DNA of 60,552 nucleotides, from the NCBI RefSeq assembly GCF_017315985.1, contig NZ_JAFLVR010000041.1:1-60552 (forward strand), given 5' to 3'. A program made the position numbers and the translations under genes. The notes beneath the pieces were generated by a model. It had not been told where the DNA came from, ran no database searches, and saw only the letters and a list, made by a program, of their open reading frames with translations. Positions 1-10,384 of the stretch are shown here, one piece after another; position 1 is the stretch's first letter; every line of letters starts with the position of its first letter. Origin of the DNA: Candidatus Enterococcus murrayae. GTDB lineage: Bacteria > Bacillota > Bacilli > Lactobacillales > Enterococcaceae.

Positions 1-310
1 TATGTTGTTTGTTTCTATTTAAATAGAAACGCCCTACACATTTGGTTTGTTTTATTCGTTCAGTTTTCAAAGGTCTACATTGTTCGTCGCTTTGTTTCAG
101 CAACTTTTAAATCATAACAGATTGCCAAGTTGATGTCAATAACTTTTTTGAAGTTTTTTTCGAAGAAGTTATTAACCTTGTTTCATGCGACTTTGATAGA
201 ATAACTGAAAATCAGCTATCTGTCAATAACAATTTTTAAGTTTTTTTGAGCAATGTTTGCTCGCTTTGGAACATAAAATAATATACCAACATTATCTTGT
301 CTGGTCAATC
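1..310 (-). promoter_or_regulatory. rRNA operon leader with three tandem promoters and boxA
   Basis: On the minus strand three sigma-A promoters follow one another, all with exactly 17-bp spacers: TTGACC (303-308) with TATATT (280-285); TTGACA (221-226) with TATTCT (198-203); and TTGACA (134-139) with TATGAT (111-116). Downstream lies CCTTTGAAAACT (62-73), which matches the boxA antitermination element of Firmicutes rRNA operons, followed by an AT-rich leader with a perfect palindrome at 11-30. No rRNA sequence is inside the window; that a 16S gene starts just beyond position 1 is inferred from this architecture and from the usual lysS-rrn order in enterococci. Confidence 0.85.
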
Positions 311-480
311 AAAAATAGAGAGTTTTTTGAAGTTTTTCCCATTACTGACCATTGTTCTTTATCCTCCATGTAAATGTTCGTAAATAACATGAAAGCTGAA
401 TGAAAATTACCTTTTCACAAACGACTCAATCGTTTTTTGTTCTGGCGGCTGACATCATTTTCTAATAATTTGTTTAAACC

Positions 481-525
481 CTAGTAAAAAAGACATCCAG
501 CCAAGCTGAACATCTTTTTTTACTA
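481..525 (-). terminator. Terminator after lysS, probably bidirectional
   Basis: A long inverted repeat pairs CTAGTAAAAAAGA with its complement around a GC-rich core (AGCTTGGCTGG region). T-runs lie on both strands, so it can end lysS transcripts from the right. It also insulates the lysS end from the rRNA leader at 1-310. Confidence 0.8.
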
Positions 526-537
526 GTTTTTTTAATT

Positions 538-2043
<1,506 letters not shown>

Positions 2044-2085
2044 TCAGTATGTAATTACTCTTACTTATAATGCCAATGAATAGGC

Positions 2086-2120
2086 AAAAAATCAAGCCGA
2101 ATTCCTCATTCGGCTTGAAT
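2086..2120 (-). terminator. Terminator between dusB and lysS
   Basis: The minus strand carries a perfect stem with arms TCAAGCCGAAT and ATTCGGCTTGA, followed by six T residues. It begins immediately after the dusB stop, so lysS depends on read-through or on its own, unresolved promoter. Confidence 0.88.
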
Positions 2121-2121
2121 A

Positions 2122-3129
2122 TTAGCTAATTTTCTCTCTTAATTCAGTCTTTTCTGCAAGTTGATCTAAAATATCTAAAATGGCTTGTTTCTTTTCCGTC
2201 TGATTGATTGCGACCTTAGCTTTTGCTGCACGAGGGATGCCTTTTAGATAGTAGCTGGCATGTTGGCGAAATTCACGACAAGCGATTTTTTCACCCTTTA
2301 GATTAATCAAACGCTCTAAATGCAACTTAGCTGTTTCAATCTTTTCTCCAGCACTGGGTTCTGAGATCAGCTCGCCTGTCTCCAAGTAATGCTGTGTTCG
2401 ATGGATCATCCACGGATTTCCTAGTGCGGCCCGACCGATCATTACAGCATCGACACCAACTTCTTCAATCATACGTTTAGCATCTTCCGGTGTGCGAACA
2501 TCGCCATTCCCCATAAATGGAATAGTAATCTTATCTGCTACTTCCTTCAAAATCTCCCAATTTGCTTGGCCTTCATACATTTGAATGCGCGTCCTACCAT
2601 GCATTGCAATGGCTGAAGCACCTGCATTTTCAGCTGCCAAAGCATTTTCTACAGCCAATATATGCTGATCATCCCAACCGATCCTCATTTTGACAGTAAC
2701 TGGGATATCCACTGCTGAAGAGACGGCATCGACCATTTCATAAACTTTGTTTGGATCCAACAACCATTTTGCTCCAGCCTCAGCTTTGATGACTTTGTTT
2801 ACCGGACACCCCATATTGATATCAATAATATCAGCTTCTGTATTTGCTTGAACAAATTGTGCGGCCTCCACTAACGAATCCTTATTACCTCCGAAAATTT
2901 GGACACTCAATGGGTGTTCGCGTTTATCGATATACAGCATTTCCAGTGTCTTTTTATTTCTAAAATGGATTCCTTGGTCACTGATCATCTCACAAACAAC
3001 TAATCCAGCCCCAAATTCTTTCACTGTCACACGAAATGCAGCATTCGTGATGCCTGCCATCGGTGCTACAACAACTCGATTCGGTACTTCAACATCGCCA
3101 ATTCTCCATGTACCATTTAACGGCTTCAC
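2122..3129 (-). CDS. dusB: tRNA-dihydrouridine synthase B
   Basis: FMN enzyme that reduces uridine to dihydrouridine in the D-loop of tRNA. The 335-residue TIM barrel shows the family start (VAPMAGITN, residues 21-29), the active-site cysteine in NMGCPVNK (Cys108), HGRTR, GNGDV and the phosphate-binding IGRAALGNPW. The start is a GTG at 3129 with GGGGGA just upstream, placed directly after the hslO stop codon (3132-3134), so the two genes are translationally adjacent. hslO-dusB-lysS is the usual order in enterococci and lactobacilli. The older name nifR3 refers to the same family. Confidence 0.96.
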   Translation of the reverse strand: MKPLNGTWRIGDVEVPNRVVVAPMAGITNAAFRVTVKEFGAGLVVCEMISDQGIHFRNKKTLEMLYIDKREHPLSVQIFGGNKDSLVEAAQFVQANTEADIIDINMGCPVNKVIKAEAGAKWLLDPNKVYEMVDAVSSAVDIPVTVKMRIGWDDQHILAVENALAAENAGASAIAMHGRTRIQMYEGQANWEILKEVADKITIPFMGNGDVRTPEDAKRMIEEVGVDAVMIGRAALGNPWMIHRTQHYLETGELISEPSAGEKIETAKLHLERLINLKGEKIACREFRQHASYYLKGIPRAAKAKVAINQTEKKQAILDILDQLAEKTELREKIS

Positions 3130-3131
3130 TA

Positions 3132-4016
3132 TTATTCCCCCAAAATTTCTTGTTTCAAATCATATAAGTCAGCTTCACTATACTCATATTTATTGTTGCA
3201 AAAGGCACAGACTGCTTCTGCACCGTGGTCTTGATCAATCAATTCTTGAATTTGTTCTGCTCCCAACGTAATGATAGCTGAAGCAAATTTTTCTTTTGAA
3301 CAATCGCATTTGAAGCCGACTGGCATCGTTTCTAAAAATTCTACATTATCAATACCTAACAAATTTTGCAGAATTTCTTCTGGTGTCTTACCTTCATCTA
3401 ATAGTGTGGAAATACGAGCTGTTCCTTTTAGCCGTTCTTCGATTTGATCAATAATCTCATCACTGGCTCCTGGCATAATCTGAATCATAAAGCCACCAGC
3501 TGTTTTGATAGAATCATCTGTATCAACTAAGACAGACACACCAACTGCAGATGGTATTTGTTCTGATACAGCTAAATAATAAGTAAAATCCTCGCCGATT
3601 TCTCCTGAGACGATCGGAGTTTGACCAGAAAATGGTTCTTTTAGTCCCAGATCCTTAATAACGGTAAACATACCTTCTGTACCGACCGCACCACGTACAT
3701 CGATTTTTCCAATCTCATTTAAGGGCAGACTGATATGAGGGTTTTTGATGTAGCCTTTTACCTCACCTTTACCATTACTATCGACTACAATAGCCCCAGC
3801 AGGTCCGTTTCCCTCTATTTTCACAGTCATTTTATCTTCGCCTTTTAGAGTAGCTCCTAACATCAAGGCTCCAATCATCGTCCTACCTAAAGCCGCAGAG
3901 GACGTGTTCCATGTATCGTGACGTCGTTGTGCCTCTGCTACTGTTTCTGTTGCATTTATCGCATACGCGCGGACAAAGCCCTCATAGGCTAAGGCTTTTA
4001 CTAAATAATCATTCAT
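3132..4016 (-). CDS. hslO: Redox-regulated chaperone Hsp33
   Basis: Cytoplasmic holdase chaperone activated by oxidation. The 294-residue protein has the usual length and keeps the C-terminal zinc redox switch: a CxC (Cys237, Cys239) and a CxxC (Cys270, Cys273). These four cysteines hold zinc in the reduced form and make disulfides when oxidised. The ATG at 4016 follows AGGAGC at good spacing. A strong promoter lies just upstream (4053-4081), making hslO the first gene of the hslO-dusB unit. Confidence 0.97.
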   Translation of the reverse strand: MNDYLVKALAYEGFVRAYAINATETVAEAQRRHDTWNTSSAALGRTMIGALMLGATLKGEDKMTVKIEGNGPAGAIVVDSNGKGEVKGYIKNPHISLPLNEIGKIDVRGAVGTEGMFTVIKDLGLKEPFSGQTPIVSGEIGEDFTYYLAVSEQIPSAVGVSVLVDTDDSIKTAGGFMIQIMPGASDEIIDQIEERLKGTARISTLLDEGKTPEEILQNLLGIDNVEFLETMPVGFKCDCSKEKFASAIITLGAEQIQELIDQDHGAEAVCAFCNNKYEYSEADLYDLKQEILGE

Positions 4017-4052
4017 CTACCTGCTCCTTATTTCTAATTTACTCGTGATTGC

Positions 4053-4081
4053 ATCATACTAGGTGTTCCAACTTTTTTCAA
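4053..4081 (-). promoter_or_regulatory. Promoter of hslO-dusB
   Basis: TTGAAA (4076-4081) and TATGAT (4053-4058) are separated by exactly 17 bp on the minus strand, about 40 bp before the hslO start. Confidence 0.8.
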
Positions 4082-4276
4082 CTTCTCTGTATAAGCTTCA
4101 TAGAAAAGCTTAATAAACGTCCCCGTATAGCTAGTAGAGAACAAGCAAGCCAATCCCAGCTTATTAAAAACTATACTGCTAGTAAAAATTTATGTATTTC
4201 CACAAAAAGCTCTTGAACACCATGGCACGCTTTTATTCTTCGTTAATACTCTAGCTTGTGATAGTCGCTTCACCAA

Positions 4277-4795
4277 TTAAAGAAGGGGCTTCATCATAAT
4301 CAAATCAGTTTGCTTATCTTTTCCGACAGTAAAATCATGTGCACCAACTTTTTCAAAACCAAATGTTCGATAGAATCGCAAAGCATTCACATTCTTTTCC
4401 CACACACCTAGCCATATGCTATCGCGTCTTTCTTTACAAGCCAGTTCCAAAGCATAATCTATTAATTGCCGACCTAATCCATGACGCTTGAAAGATTTAC
4501 GAATATAAATTCGCTCAACTTCTAATCCATTCTTAGCTAATGTTTCCGTTTGCGCGATTCCAGTATTCAATTTTAAGTATCCAGCTAACTCATCTGTCAA
4601 ATAGACAAAGAAGAAGCGCGATTCAGGATTCTGCATTTCCTTTTCTAATTCATCTAACCCGTAAGCATTTGACAAGTACTCTTGCAAATCAGCTGGATTA
4701 TTATCCAATGCAAAAGTATCACTAAAGGTTTCTATACTAATTTCCCGTAATTTTGTTAAATCTTCCAATGTACATAATCTAATTTTTCCTTCCAT
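4277..4795 (-). CDS. GNAT family N-acetyltransferase, PaiA-like
   Basis: Predicted acetyl-CoA-dependent N-acetyltransferase of 172 residues. The acetyl-CoA pyrophosphate loop is seen as RHGLGRQLI (about residues 103-111), followed by the motif B region LGVWEKNVNALRFYRTFGF. The C-terminal GKDKQTDLIM resembles the PaiA-type polyamine acetyltransferases, so a small amine is a possible substrate, but this is only inferred. The ATG at 4795 is preceded by AAAGAGGGG. It stands alone between ftsH and hslO, with 260 bp of AT-rich sequence on its hslO side in which I see only the hslO promoter. Confidence 0.85.
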   Translation of the reverse strand: MEGKIRLCTLEDLTKLREISIETFSDTFALDNNPADLQEYLSNAYGLDELEKEMQNPESRFFFVYLTDELAGYLKLNTGIAQTETLAKNGLEVERIYIRKSFKRHGLGRQLIDYALELACKERRDSIWLGVWEKNVNALRFYRTFGFEKVGAHDFTVGKDKQTDLIMMKPLL

Positions 4796-4844
4796 CTTTA
4801 CCCCTCTTTAGGCTGACTAGGATCATTCTCTGTCAGCTAATATA

Positions 4845-4887
4845 AAAAGATAAAATAAACGGCATGTCTCCAAGGACATACCGTTTT
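4845..4887 (-). terminator. Terminator after ftsH
   Basis: The minus strand carries an AAAACGGTATGTCC arm pairing with GGAGACATGCCGTTT around TTGG, followed by a T-rich tail. It starts just after the ftsH stop. Confidence 0.85.
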
Positions 4888-4891
4888 ATTT

Positions 4892-6958
4892 TTATTCTTG
4901 ATTATCGTTTGTGTCATCAGGTTCAATTTTATCGTCTGAGTCTTTATGTTCAGGCGCTTTATCCTCTGCTTGCTTCTCAGCATCTTTTTCTTCCAAAGCA
5001 CGTTTTGCTTCTTCAAAAGTTTGCGCTTGAGCTTTTTCACTAGGATAAAGACTATCTTTACCTTCTGGCATTTTACCTGTTTCAAACAACGACTTGATTG
5101 CCTTAGCATCCAAGGTTTCAAATTCCAATAATTTTTCAGCAATCAACTTATGTTGTTCACGGTGAGTTTCAATGATCTCACGTGCTTTTTCATGAGCTTG
5201 CATCAAGATACTGCGAACTTCTTCATCGATCTCAAAAGCCACTTGTTCAGAGTATGCTTTTGTTTGACCATAGTCGCGACCAACAAAGACTTGATGATTC
5301 CCTTCGTATTGCACTGGACCAAGCTTATCACTCATCCCGTATTCAGTAACCATACTACGAGCCAATGAAGTTGCTTGTTCAAAGTCATTTGATGCACCAG
5401 TCGTTTGAGCATTAAAGACGATTTCTTCAGCGGTACGCCCACCTAGCAAACCAACGATTTGTTCAAACATGTCCTCTTTAGACATCAACATTTGGTCTTC
5501 TTTTGGTAAAGCAATCATGTATCCACCGGCACGTCCTCGAGGAATAATTGTTACTTTATGGACAATACGAGCACGGTTCAAGACCATTCCGATGATAGTG
5601 TGTCCCGCTTCATGATAAGCAACCATTTCACGTTCACGCTTGCTGATGACACGATCTTTCTTAGCAGGTCCCGCAATTACGCGATCTTCAGCTTCATCCA
5701 CGTCAGAAGCATCAATTTTTTTCTTGTTCCGACGAGCAGCAACCAACGCTGCCTCGTTCAAGACATTTTCCAAATCAGCACCAGCGAACCCTGGTGTTTG
5801 TTGAGCAACAACTTTCAAATCAACGTCATCTGCCAACGGTTTATTACGAGCATGAACTTTAAGAATCGCTTCACGACCTTTAACATCTGGGCGACCAACT
5901 AAAATTTGACGGTCAAAACGACCTGGTCTTAATAACGCTGGGTCCAAAACATCTGATCGGTTCGTTGCGGCAATGACGATAACACCTTCATTACCATCAA
6001 ATCCATCCATTTCAACTAGCAATTGGTTCAGGGTTTGTTCACGTTCATCGTGGCCTCCGCCCATGCCGGCACCACGTTGACGACCGACAGCATCGATTTC
6101 ATCGATAAAGATAATCGCCGGTGCATTTTTCTTAGCTGTTTCGAATAGGTCGCGTACACGAGAGGCTCCGACCCCAACGAACATTTCCACGAAATCCGAA
6201 CCAGAGATTGAGTAGAAAGGCACTCCTGCCTCACCAGCTACAGCTTTCGCTAATAAAGTTTTACCTGTTCCCGGAGGTCCCTCTAATAAAACACCTGCAG
6301 GAATCCGAGCACCTAATTCTACAAAGCGGCGCGGATCTTTTAGGAATTCTACTACTTCGACTAGTTCTTGTTTTTCTTCTTCTGCTCCGGCAACATCAGA
6401 GAAGCGTACACGGTTGGCTTTTTTGTCAGCTTCTTTGGCTTTCGATTTACCAAAATTCATAACACGGCCATTACCGCCGCCACCGCCGCCTTGTTGTCCT
6501 AGCATCATATAGAAGAAGAAAATCATAATCAAGATTGGTAGGAAGCTTACTAGTAAAGTAACCCACATACCGCTGCTTGATTCCTCTTCAACTGTTGTCT
6601 TTACCTTATTATCCTTTGCTAAGTCAGTTACTTGACTCAATGTCGAATCATTTGGCAAAACAATTGTTGAAAAGTTAGTGGTTTTTGATTCGGTACCACC
6701 GATGATGCTTAAGCCGCCAGAATTTGAAACCTCTTGTTTTTCCTTATACTCACCGGTGATCTTATATACGCCACCAGCAGGTCGGATCTTGACGTTCTTA
6801 ATTTTGCCTGCTTGCATCTGTTCTGTAAAGGTTGAATACTCGATATCTGGCGAAGCTGATTTGTTATCTCCAAAAAGGAAATAAACAACCATGACCATAG
6901 CCAAGATGACGAGAATATAATAGAGAGCATTTTTTACTCCCTTATTGTTTTTGTTCAT
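4892..6958 (-). CDS. ftsH: ATP-dependent zinc metalloprotease FtsH
   Basis: Membrane-bound AAA+ protease that removes misfolded or regulatory membrane and cytosolic proteins. Two N-terminal transmembrane helices lie at about residues 11-29 and 131-153, enclosing an extracytoplasmic domain. A glycine-rich stretch (156-162) follows, then the AAA module with Walker A GPPGTGKT (227-234), Walker [10 protein letters not shown], and the zinc site HEAGH. The 688 residues include a charged, acidic C-terminal tail of low complexity, variable in the family. GAGGAGGAC sits before the ATG. It lies downstream of tilS and hpt, the classic Firmicutes order. Confidence 0.98.
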   Translation of the reverse strand: MNKNNKGVKNALYYILVILAMVMVVYFLFGDNKSASPDIEYSTFTEQMQAGKIKNVKIRPAGGVYKITGEYKEKQEVSNSGGLSIIGGTESKTTNFSTIVLPNDSTLSQVTDLAKDNKVKTTVEEESSSGMWVTLLVSFLPILIMIFFFYMMLGQQGGGGGGNGRVMNFGKSKAKEADKKANRVRFSDVAGAEEEKQELVEVVEFLKDPRRFVELGARIPAGVLLEGPPGTGKTLLAKAVAGEAGVPFYSISGSDFVEMFVGVGASRVRDLFETAKKNAPAIIFIDEIDAVGRQRGAGMGGGHDEREQTLNQLLVEMDGFDGNEGVIVIAATNRSDVLDPALLRPGRFDRQILVGRPDVKGREAILKVHARNKPLADDVDLKVVAQQTPGFAGADLENVLNEAALVAARRNKKKIDASDVDEAEDRVIAGPAKKDRVISKREREMVAYHEAGHTIIGMVLNRARIVHKVTIIPRGRAGGYMIALPKEDQMLMSKEDMFEQIVGLLGGRTAEEIVFNAQTTGASNDFEQATSLARSMVTEYGMSDKLGPVQYEGNHQVFVGRDYGQTKAYSEQVAFEIDEEVRSILMQAHEKAREIIETHREQHKLIAEKLLEFETLDAKAIKSLFETGKMPEGKDSLYPSEKAQAQTFEEAKRALEEKDAEKQAEDKAPEHKDSDDKIEPDDTNDNQE

Positions 6959-7054
6959 CTGCGTCCTCCTCGCGCTTGTTAGCTTATTAGCTTGTTAAAA
7001 AAGTTTTATCAATTTTGACCTTTTAAGTATATCATACTGTGATTTTTTCGGTCA

Positions 7055-7600
7055 CTAATTTGATTGATAAATTTCTGGCTTCAATACACCTACGTATGGC
7101 AGGTTGCGATACGCTTCCGCATAATCTAGCCCATAACCGACCACGAACTCATTCGGTACATCAAACCCAACATAGTCAGCGTGAATATCTACTACACGTC
7201 CTTCTGGTTTGTCTAACAATGTGACGATCTTCACTGATTTGGCTTTACGGTATTTAAATAAATCGACTAAATAACCCAATGTACGGCCACTATCAATGAT
7301 ATCTTCCACAATTAATAGATCACGTCCTTCAACATTCGTATCTAGGTCCTTAATAATCTTTACTTCACCTGAAGAAACAGTTTGATTGCCATAACTTGAT
7401 ACATCCATAAAATCCAGTTCAAGCTGTGCGTCAATCTCACGAACGATATCGGCCATAAAAGGTACGGCTCCTTTTAAAATACCAACCACCAAAGGATTTT
7501 TATCGGTATAATCTGTAGTTAATTGTGCGCCTAACTCAACGCAACGTTTTTGAATATCTTCTCTAGTAATCAATACTTTTTCAATATCTTTTGCTAGCAT
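7055..7600 (-). CDS. hpt: Hypoxanthine phosphoribosyltransferase
   Basis: Purine salvage enzyme that converts hypoxanthine (and usually guanine) to the nucleotide using PRPP. The 181-residue protein shows the PRPP-binding signature [11 protein letters not shown] (near residue 100) and the family C-terminus with a [17 protein letters not shown] motif. The ATG at 7600 has GGAG nine bases upstream. That ribosome binding site overlaps the end of tilS (stop 7614-7616), which points to translational coupling of tilS and hpt. The tilS-hpt-ftsH order is shared by Bacillus, Listeria and enterococci. Confidence 0.97.
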   Translation of the reverse strand: MLAKDIEKVLITREDIQKRCVELGAQLTTDYTDKNPLVVGILKGAVPFMADIVREIDAQLELDFMDVSSYGNQTVSSGEVKIIKDLDTNVEGRDLLIVEDIIDSGRTLGYLVDLFKYRKAKSVKIVTLLDKPEGRVVDIHADYVGFDVPNEFVVGYGLDYAEAYRNLPYVGVLKPEIYQSN

Positions 7601-7613
7601 GTAGAAACTCCTT

Positions 7614-8948
7614 TCATTTCGCTACTTGAAGCGTATAGTCAAGTATGTAGTGTATTCTATCAGTTTCAGTTGTAATACTCAAATAGGAATTAACAAAAGG
7701 TAAAAGCGCTACTATTTCTCCCGCAGAATCTTCCACTACCCATGCTTGATCTCGTTGATCAGTTGGAATTTTCTTGTCGATAAAATAACGATTGATTCGT
7801 TTAAATAACGTTTTTGTCAATCGAATCCGATCCCCTGCGGATCTTCGTCGAATTGTTAGAGGCAATTTCACTGAGAGCGGTAACGATACATGTAGTCCAT
7901 TATTTTCTGAATATACATCACTTCTTCTCAATGCGATTGTCCCTCCATCGGACAACACGATCTGCTCGTTTTCCCCTAGAGTAAATATCCCACGACTGAT
8001 TGATTCTTTCTTGCTAAGGTAGAATTGTTGATAGCTTCGCATAAATTGCCAATTCTCTCCAATATCTATAGACCATTGGCTAACAGAACGTTCCATTTGC
8101 TCTAGGATCAAAAATAGCTGTCGCTGAGAAGCCACTAAGCTTGTCTGTTCTTCTATTTGCTGAAAGAAAGCAGAAAGAAAATAATAACGAGCTCCCTCTT
8201 CAACAGGCATATTTTCATACAAAAAAGACCAACGCTGTCCGTCAAATTCGATATTTCTTAAATTTTCTTTTAGCATATGCTCAATCATCTGGTTAGCCCA
8301 AGTCAGCTGCTGATGAAACTGTTGAGCATGGACTAGTATTCGTGGATTTTCCTTTTTTAGTTCAGGGACGACATTCTTACGAATGCGATTACGAAAATAG
8401 TCTTGCGTTTCGTTTGTGGCATCTTCAAAATAGATCAATCGTTCTTTTTTAGCGTAACAATAAATTTCTTCTTTCGAAAACGAAAGCAGCGGGCGCAGCA
8501 AAATCCCTGGACCAAAATCTTGCTGACGAGCAATTCCGCTATGACCTGCGAAAGAACCGCCGCGAACCATTCGCATTAATAGCGTTTCTAGCTGATCATC
8601 GCCGTGATGAGCAGTCAAGAGAAAATCATATTTTTCTTGCTCCATGATTTCTTTAAAAAAATCATAGCGAACCCGTCTTGCTTCGGCCTCAATATTTCTT
8701 TTTGCAGGATGCTCCCAAACCTTCGAATACATCGGCAAACGCTTCTTTTCGCAATAATCCCGCAAAAAAGCTGCTTCTTTCTTTGATTCTGGACGCAGCT
8801 GATGATCTACATGAATCACACCTATATCTGCGTTCTGCTGCTCTAACAAATGTAACAGTACCATTGAATCAACACCTGTTGAAACTGCCAGTAAAATTTT
8901 CTGATCTGTCATCAACTCGGGATTCTCATGAAAAAATGCTCGTTCCAT
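7614..8948 (-). CDS. tilS: tRNA(Ile)-lysidine synthetase
   Basis: Modifies C34 of the tRNA-Ile CAU anticodon to lysidine with ATP and lysine, allowing AUA decoding; essential in most bacteria. The N-terminal PP-loop reads STGVDS rather than the common SGGxDS, followed by HVDHQLR and HHGDDQLET, typical of TilS. The C-terminal substrate-binding domain (about residues 350-444) is present, giving 444 residues. I chose the ATG at 8948 because AGGAG lies 7-8 bases upstream; a longer frame reaching 9008 has no ribosome binding site. The gene follows the terminator of the S1 protein gene, so it must have its own promoter, which I could not place. Confidence 0.95.
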   Translation of the reverse strand: MERAFFHENPELMTDQKILLAVSTGVDSMVLLHLLEQQNADIGVIHVDHQLRPESKKEAAFLRDYCEKKRLPMYSKVWEHPAKRNIEAEARRVRYDFFKEIMEQEKYDFLLTAHHGDDQLETLLMRMVRGGSFAGHSGIARQQDFGPGILLRPLLSFSKEEIYCYAKKERLIYFEDATNETQDYFRNRIRKNVVPELKKENPRILVHAQQFHQQLTWANQMIEHMLKENLRNIEFDGQRWSFLYENMPVEEGARYYFLSAFFQQIEEQTSLVASQRQLFLILEQMERSVSQWSIDIGENWQFMRSYQQFYLSKKESISRGIFTLGENEQIVLSDGGTIALRRSDVYSENNGLHVSLPLSVKLPLTIRRRSAGDRIRLTKTLFKRINRYFIDKKIPTDQRDQAWVVEDSAGEIVALLPFVNSYLSITTETDRIHYILDYTLQVAK

Positions 8949-9061
8949 GTTACACTCCTTACCCTTCGTGACTAGTCCTTTTCTCAGTAAAAAATAGCAT
9001 CCTCGCACATAATTACTACTGTATTGAAAAATAAAGAACTGAGCCTATATTTCATTTCGAT

Positions 9062-9096
9062 AAAAAAAGCTGAAATCCTGTAAGAATTTCAGCTTC
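9062..9096 (-). terminator. Terminator after the S1-domain gene
   Basis: On the minus strand AGCTGAAAT and ATTTCAGCT pair around a nine-base loop, followed by seven T residues. Confidence 0.88.
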
Positions 9097-9103
9097 TCTA
9101 TTT

Positions 9104-9547
9104 TTAACTACGGCGACCTCCACGGCCTCCACGTTTTCCTTCGGTATTACGTTTGATCGATGACAAACGATCATCGCTATCCTTTAAAAAGGAACTCATC
9201 AATGAATCGAAGTCTTGTTTGCCGCTAGTTTGGGGTTTGCCTTTGGCAGCTGGTTTCGGACGACTATTATCTCGAAACTCACGTTTGAAAGGTTTCTTTT
9301 CTGGTTGTGGCTGGTCTTGGGCCTTACGGATTGAAAGACCGACTTTTCCGTCATCTCCCACAGAAGTTACTTTTACCGTCACTTCATCGCCAACAGTCAA
9401 AACATCATGAATGTCTTTGACAAAACCATTAGATATTTCACTGATATGGACTAAGCCCGTTTTACCCTCTCCCAAGTCAATAAAGGCACCAAAATTGGTG
9501 ATTCCTGATACTTTTCCTTGCAGCTTAGCTCCTACTTCGATTGACAT
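9104..9547 (-). CDS. yabR: S1-domain RNA-binding protein, YabR-like
   Basis: Small cytoplasmic RNA-binding protein of 147 residues. The first ~72 residues form one S1 domain (GKVSGITNFGAFIDLGEGKTG ending in GLSIRKA). A basic, disordered tail rich in Lys, Arg, Pro and Gly ends in an RG-rich GKRGGRGGRRS. Its position directly after divIC matches yabR of Bacillus subtilis. AGGAGG precedes the ATG at a rather long 11-base spacing over an A-run. The exact role is unknown; binding to ribosomes or mRNA is inferred from the domain. Confidence 0.9.
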   Translation of the reverse strand: MSIEVGAKLQGKVSGITNFGAFIDLGEGKTGLVHISEISNGFVKDIHDVLTVGDEVTVKVTSVGDDGKVGLSIRKAQDQPQPEKKPFKREFRDNSRPKPAAKGKPQTSGKQDFDSLMSSFLKDSDDRLSSIKRNTEGKRGGRGGRRS

Positions 9548-9602
9548 AAAAAAAATGTTCCTCCTAATTTTTTTCCAATTTATTTTAAAACTGCTTCTAA
9601 AC

Positions 9603-10037
9603 CTATTTGACAGTTTCGGACTTTACTACTTCGTCAGCAGATTGCTTATCTTTGCTAGGCGTATTCGCTGAATCCGGTAAAACAAAAACCAATTCGCCGT
9701 CTTTTGAATAATAGAAACGACTACGGGCCAACTTCGCCACATAGTTATCATCTTTTAACAATTTAACGTCTTGTTTCAAACTGTCCACCTGATCATCTAC
9801 CTTAGCAGATTCTGCGACTGTCTTGACTTTAATATCATTTAGTTCGCTCAAATGACGTTGCTCGTTAAAGATTTGAACTCCCATGACAATTGCGACAAAG
9901 GCTGCGACAGCAAAAAGTGCTGCTAAACGACGACGTTTAAAAATTAACTGACGATGTTGCTTTTGAAATTTACGATATTGCTCTTTTGCGTACGGCGTAT
10001 CTAACGAAGCAATTTTCTGCGTCTCGTTTTCATTCAT
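9603..10037 (-). CDS. divIC: Septum formation initiator protein DivIC
   Basis: Bitopic division protein that works with FtsL and DivIB at the septum. The 144 residues comprise a basic cytoplasmic part (to about 37), one transmembrane helix (about 38-57, LAALFAVAAFVAIVMGVQIF), and an extracellular coiled coil (about 60-95) followed by the conserved VAKLARSRFYYSKDGELVF block of DivIC/FtsB proteins. AGGAG lies eight bases before the ATG and a strong promoter at 10071-10099 drives it, probably with the S1 gene. Confidence 0.94.
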   Translation of the reverse strand: MNENETQKIASLDTPYAKEQYRKFQKQHRQLIFKRRRLAALFAVAAFVAIVMGVQIFNEQRHLSELNDIKVKTVAESAKVDDQVDSLKQDVKLLKDDNYVAKLARSRFYYSKDGELVFVLPDSANTPSKDKQSADEVVKSETVK

Positions 10038-10070
10038 TCCTATTCGCTCCTTACCATGAAATTCTTTACT

Positions 10071-10099
10071 ATTATATCAATTCAGGATATAATTGTCTA
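10071..10099 (-). promoter_or_regulatory. Promoter of divIC
   Basis: TAGACA (10094-10099) and a perfect TATAAT (10071-10076) are separated by 17 bp on the minus strand. The promoter lies between rqcP and divIC, so divIC and the S1 gene can be transcribed separately from the mfd block. Confidence 0.8.
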
Positions 10100-10111
10100 T
10101 TTGAATTATCC

Positions 10112-10381
10112 CTAATTCCCGTTATTTTCCACACGAGTCTCACTAATGATACGATACATTTTCGCAGCATCGTCTTTTTTTGTAGATTCATGCAACTCTT
10201 CTACTGCGACCTCTAGAACTTTGTTTCCAAATTGGATTCTCAATTGATCCCCAACTTTCACATCTGTTGAAGATTTTGCTAATTTTCCATTCACTTGAAT
10301 CCGTCCCTTATCAGCAACTTCTTTCGCCACTGTCCGACGTTTGATGATCCGTGAAATCTTTAAAAATTTGTCTAAACGCAT
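10112..10381 (-). CDS. rqcP: S4-domain ribosome quality control protein RqcP
   Basis: An 89-residue RNA-binding protein made almost entirely of one S4 domain ([16 protein letters not shown] to about residue 60). Family members (RqcP, formerly YabO, or Hsp15-like) work with RqcH to add alanine tails to nascent chains on stalled 50S subunits. The ATG at 10381 is three bases from the flippase stop (10385-10387) and is preceded by AGAGGG, so it is probably coupled. The order flippase - rqcP - divIC - yabR matches Bacillus yabM-yabO-divIC-yabR. Confidence 0.93.
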   Translation of the reverse strand: MRLDKFLKISRIIKRRTVAKEVADKGRIQVNGKLAKSSTDVKVGDQLRIQFGNKVLEVAVEELHESTKKDDAAKMYRIISETRVENNGN

Positions 10382-10384
10382 AAA

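Noticed and set aside
4100-4190. Related AGCTTAATAA/AGCTTATTAA and TATAGCTAGTAG-like words between the GNAT gene and hslO
   Set aside because: Matches are short and imperfect, and no stable structure or second copy was found.
6480-6510. Glycine-codon run in ftsH as possible repeat or frameshift
   Set aside because: A glycine-rich stretch after the second membrane helix is common in FtsH, and the frame is intact.
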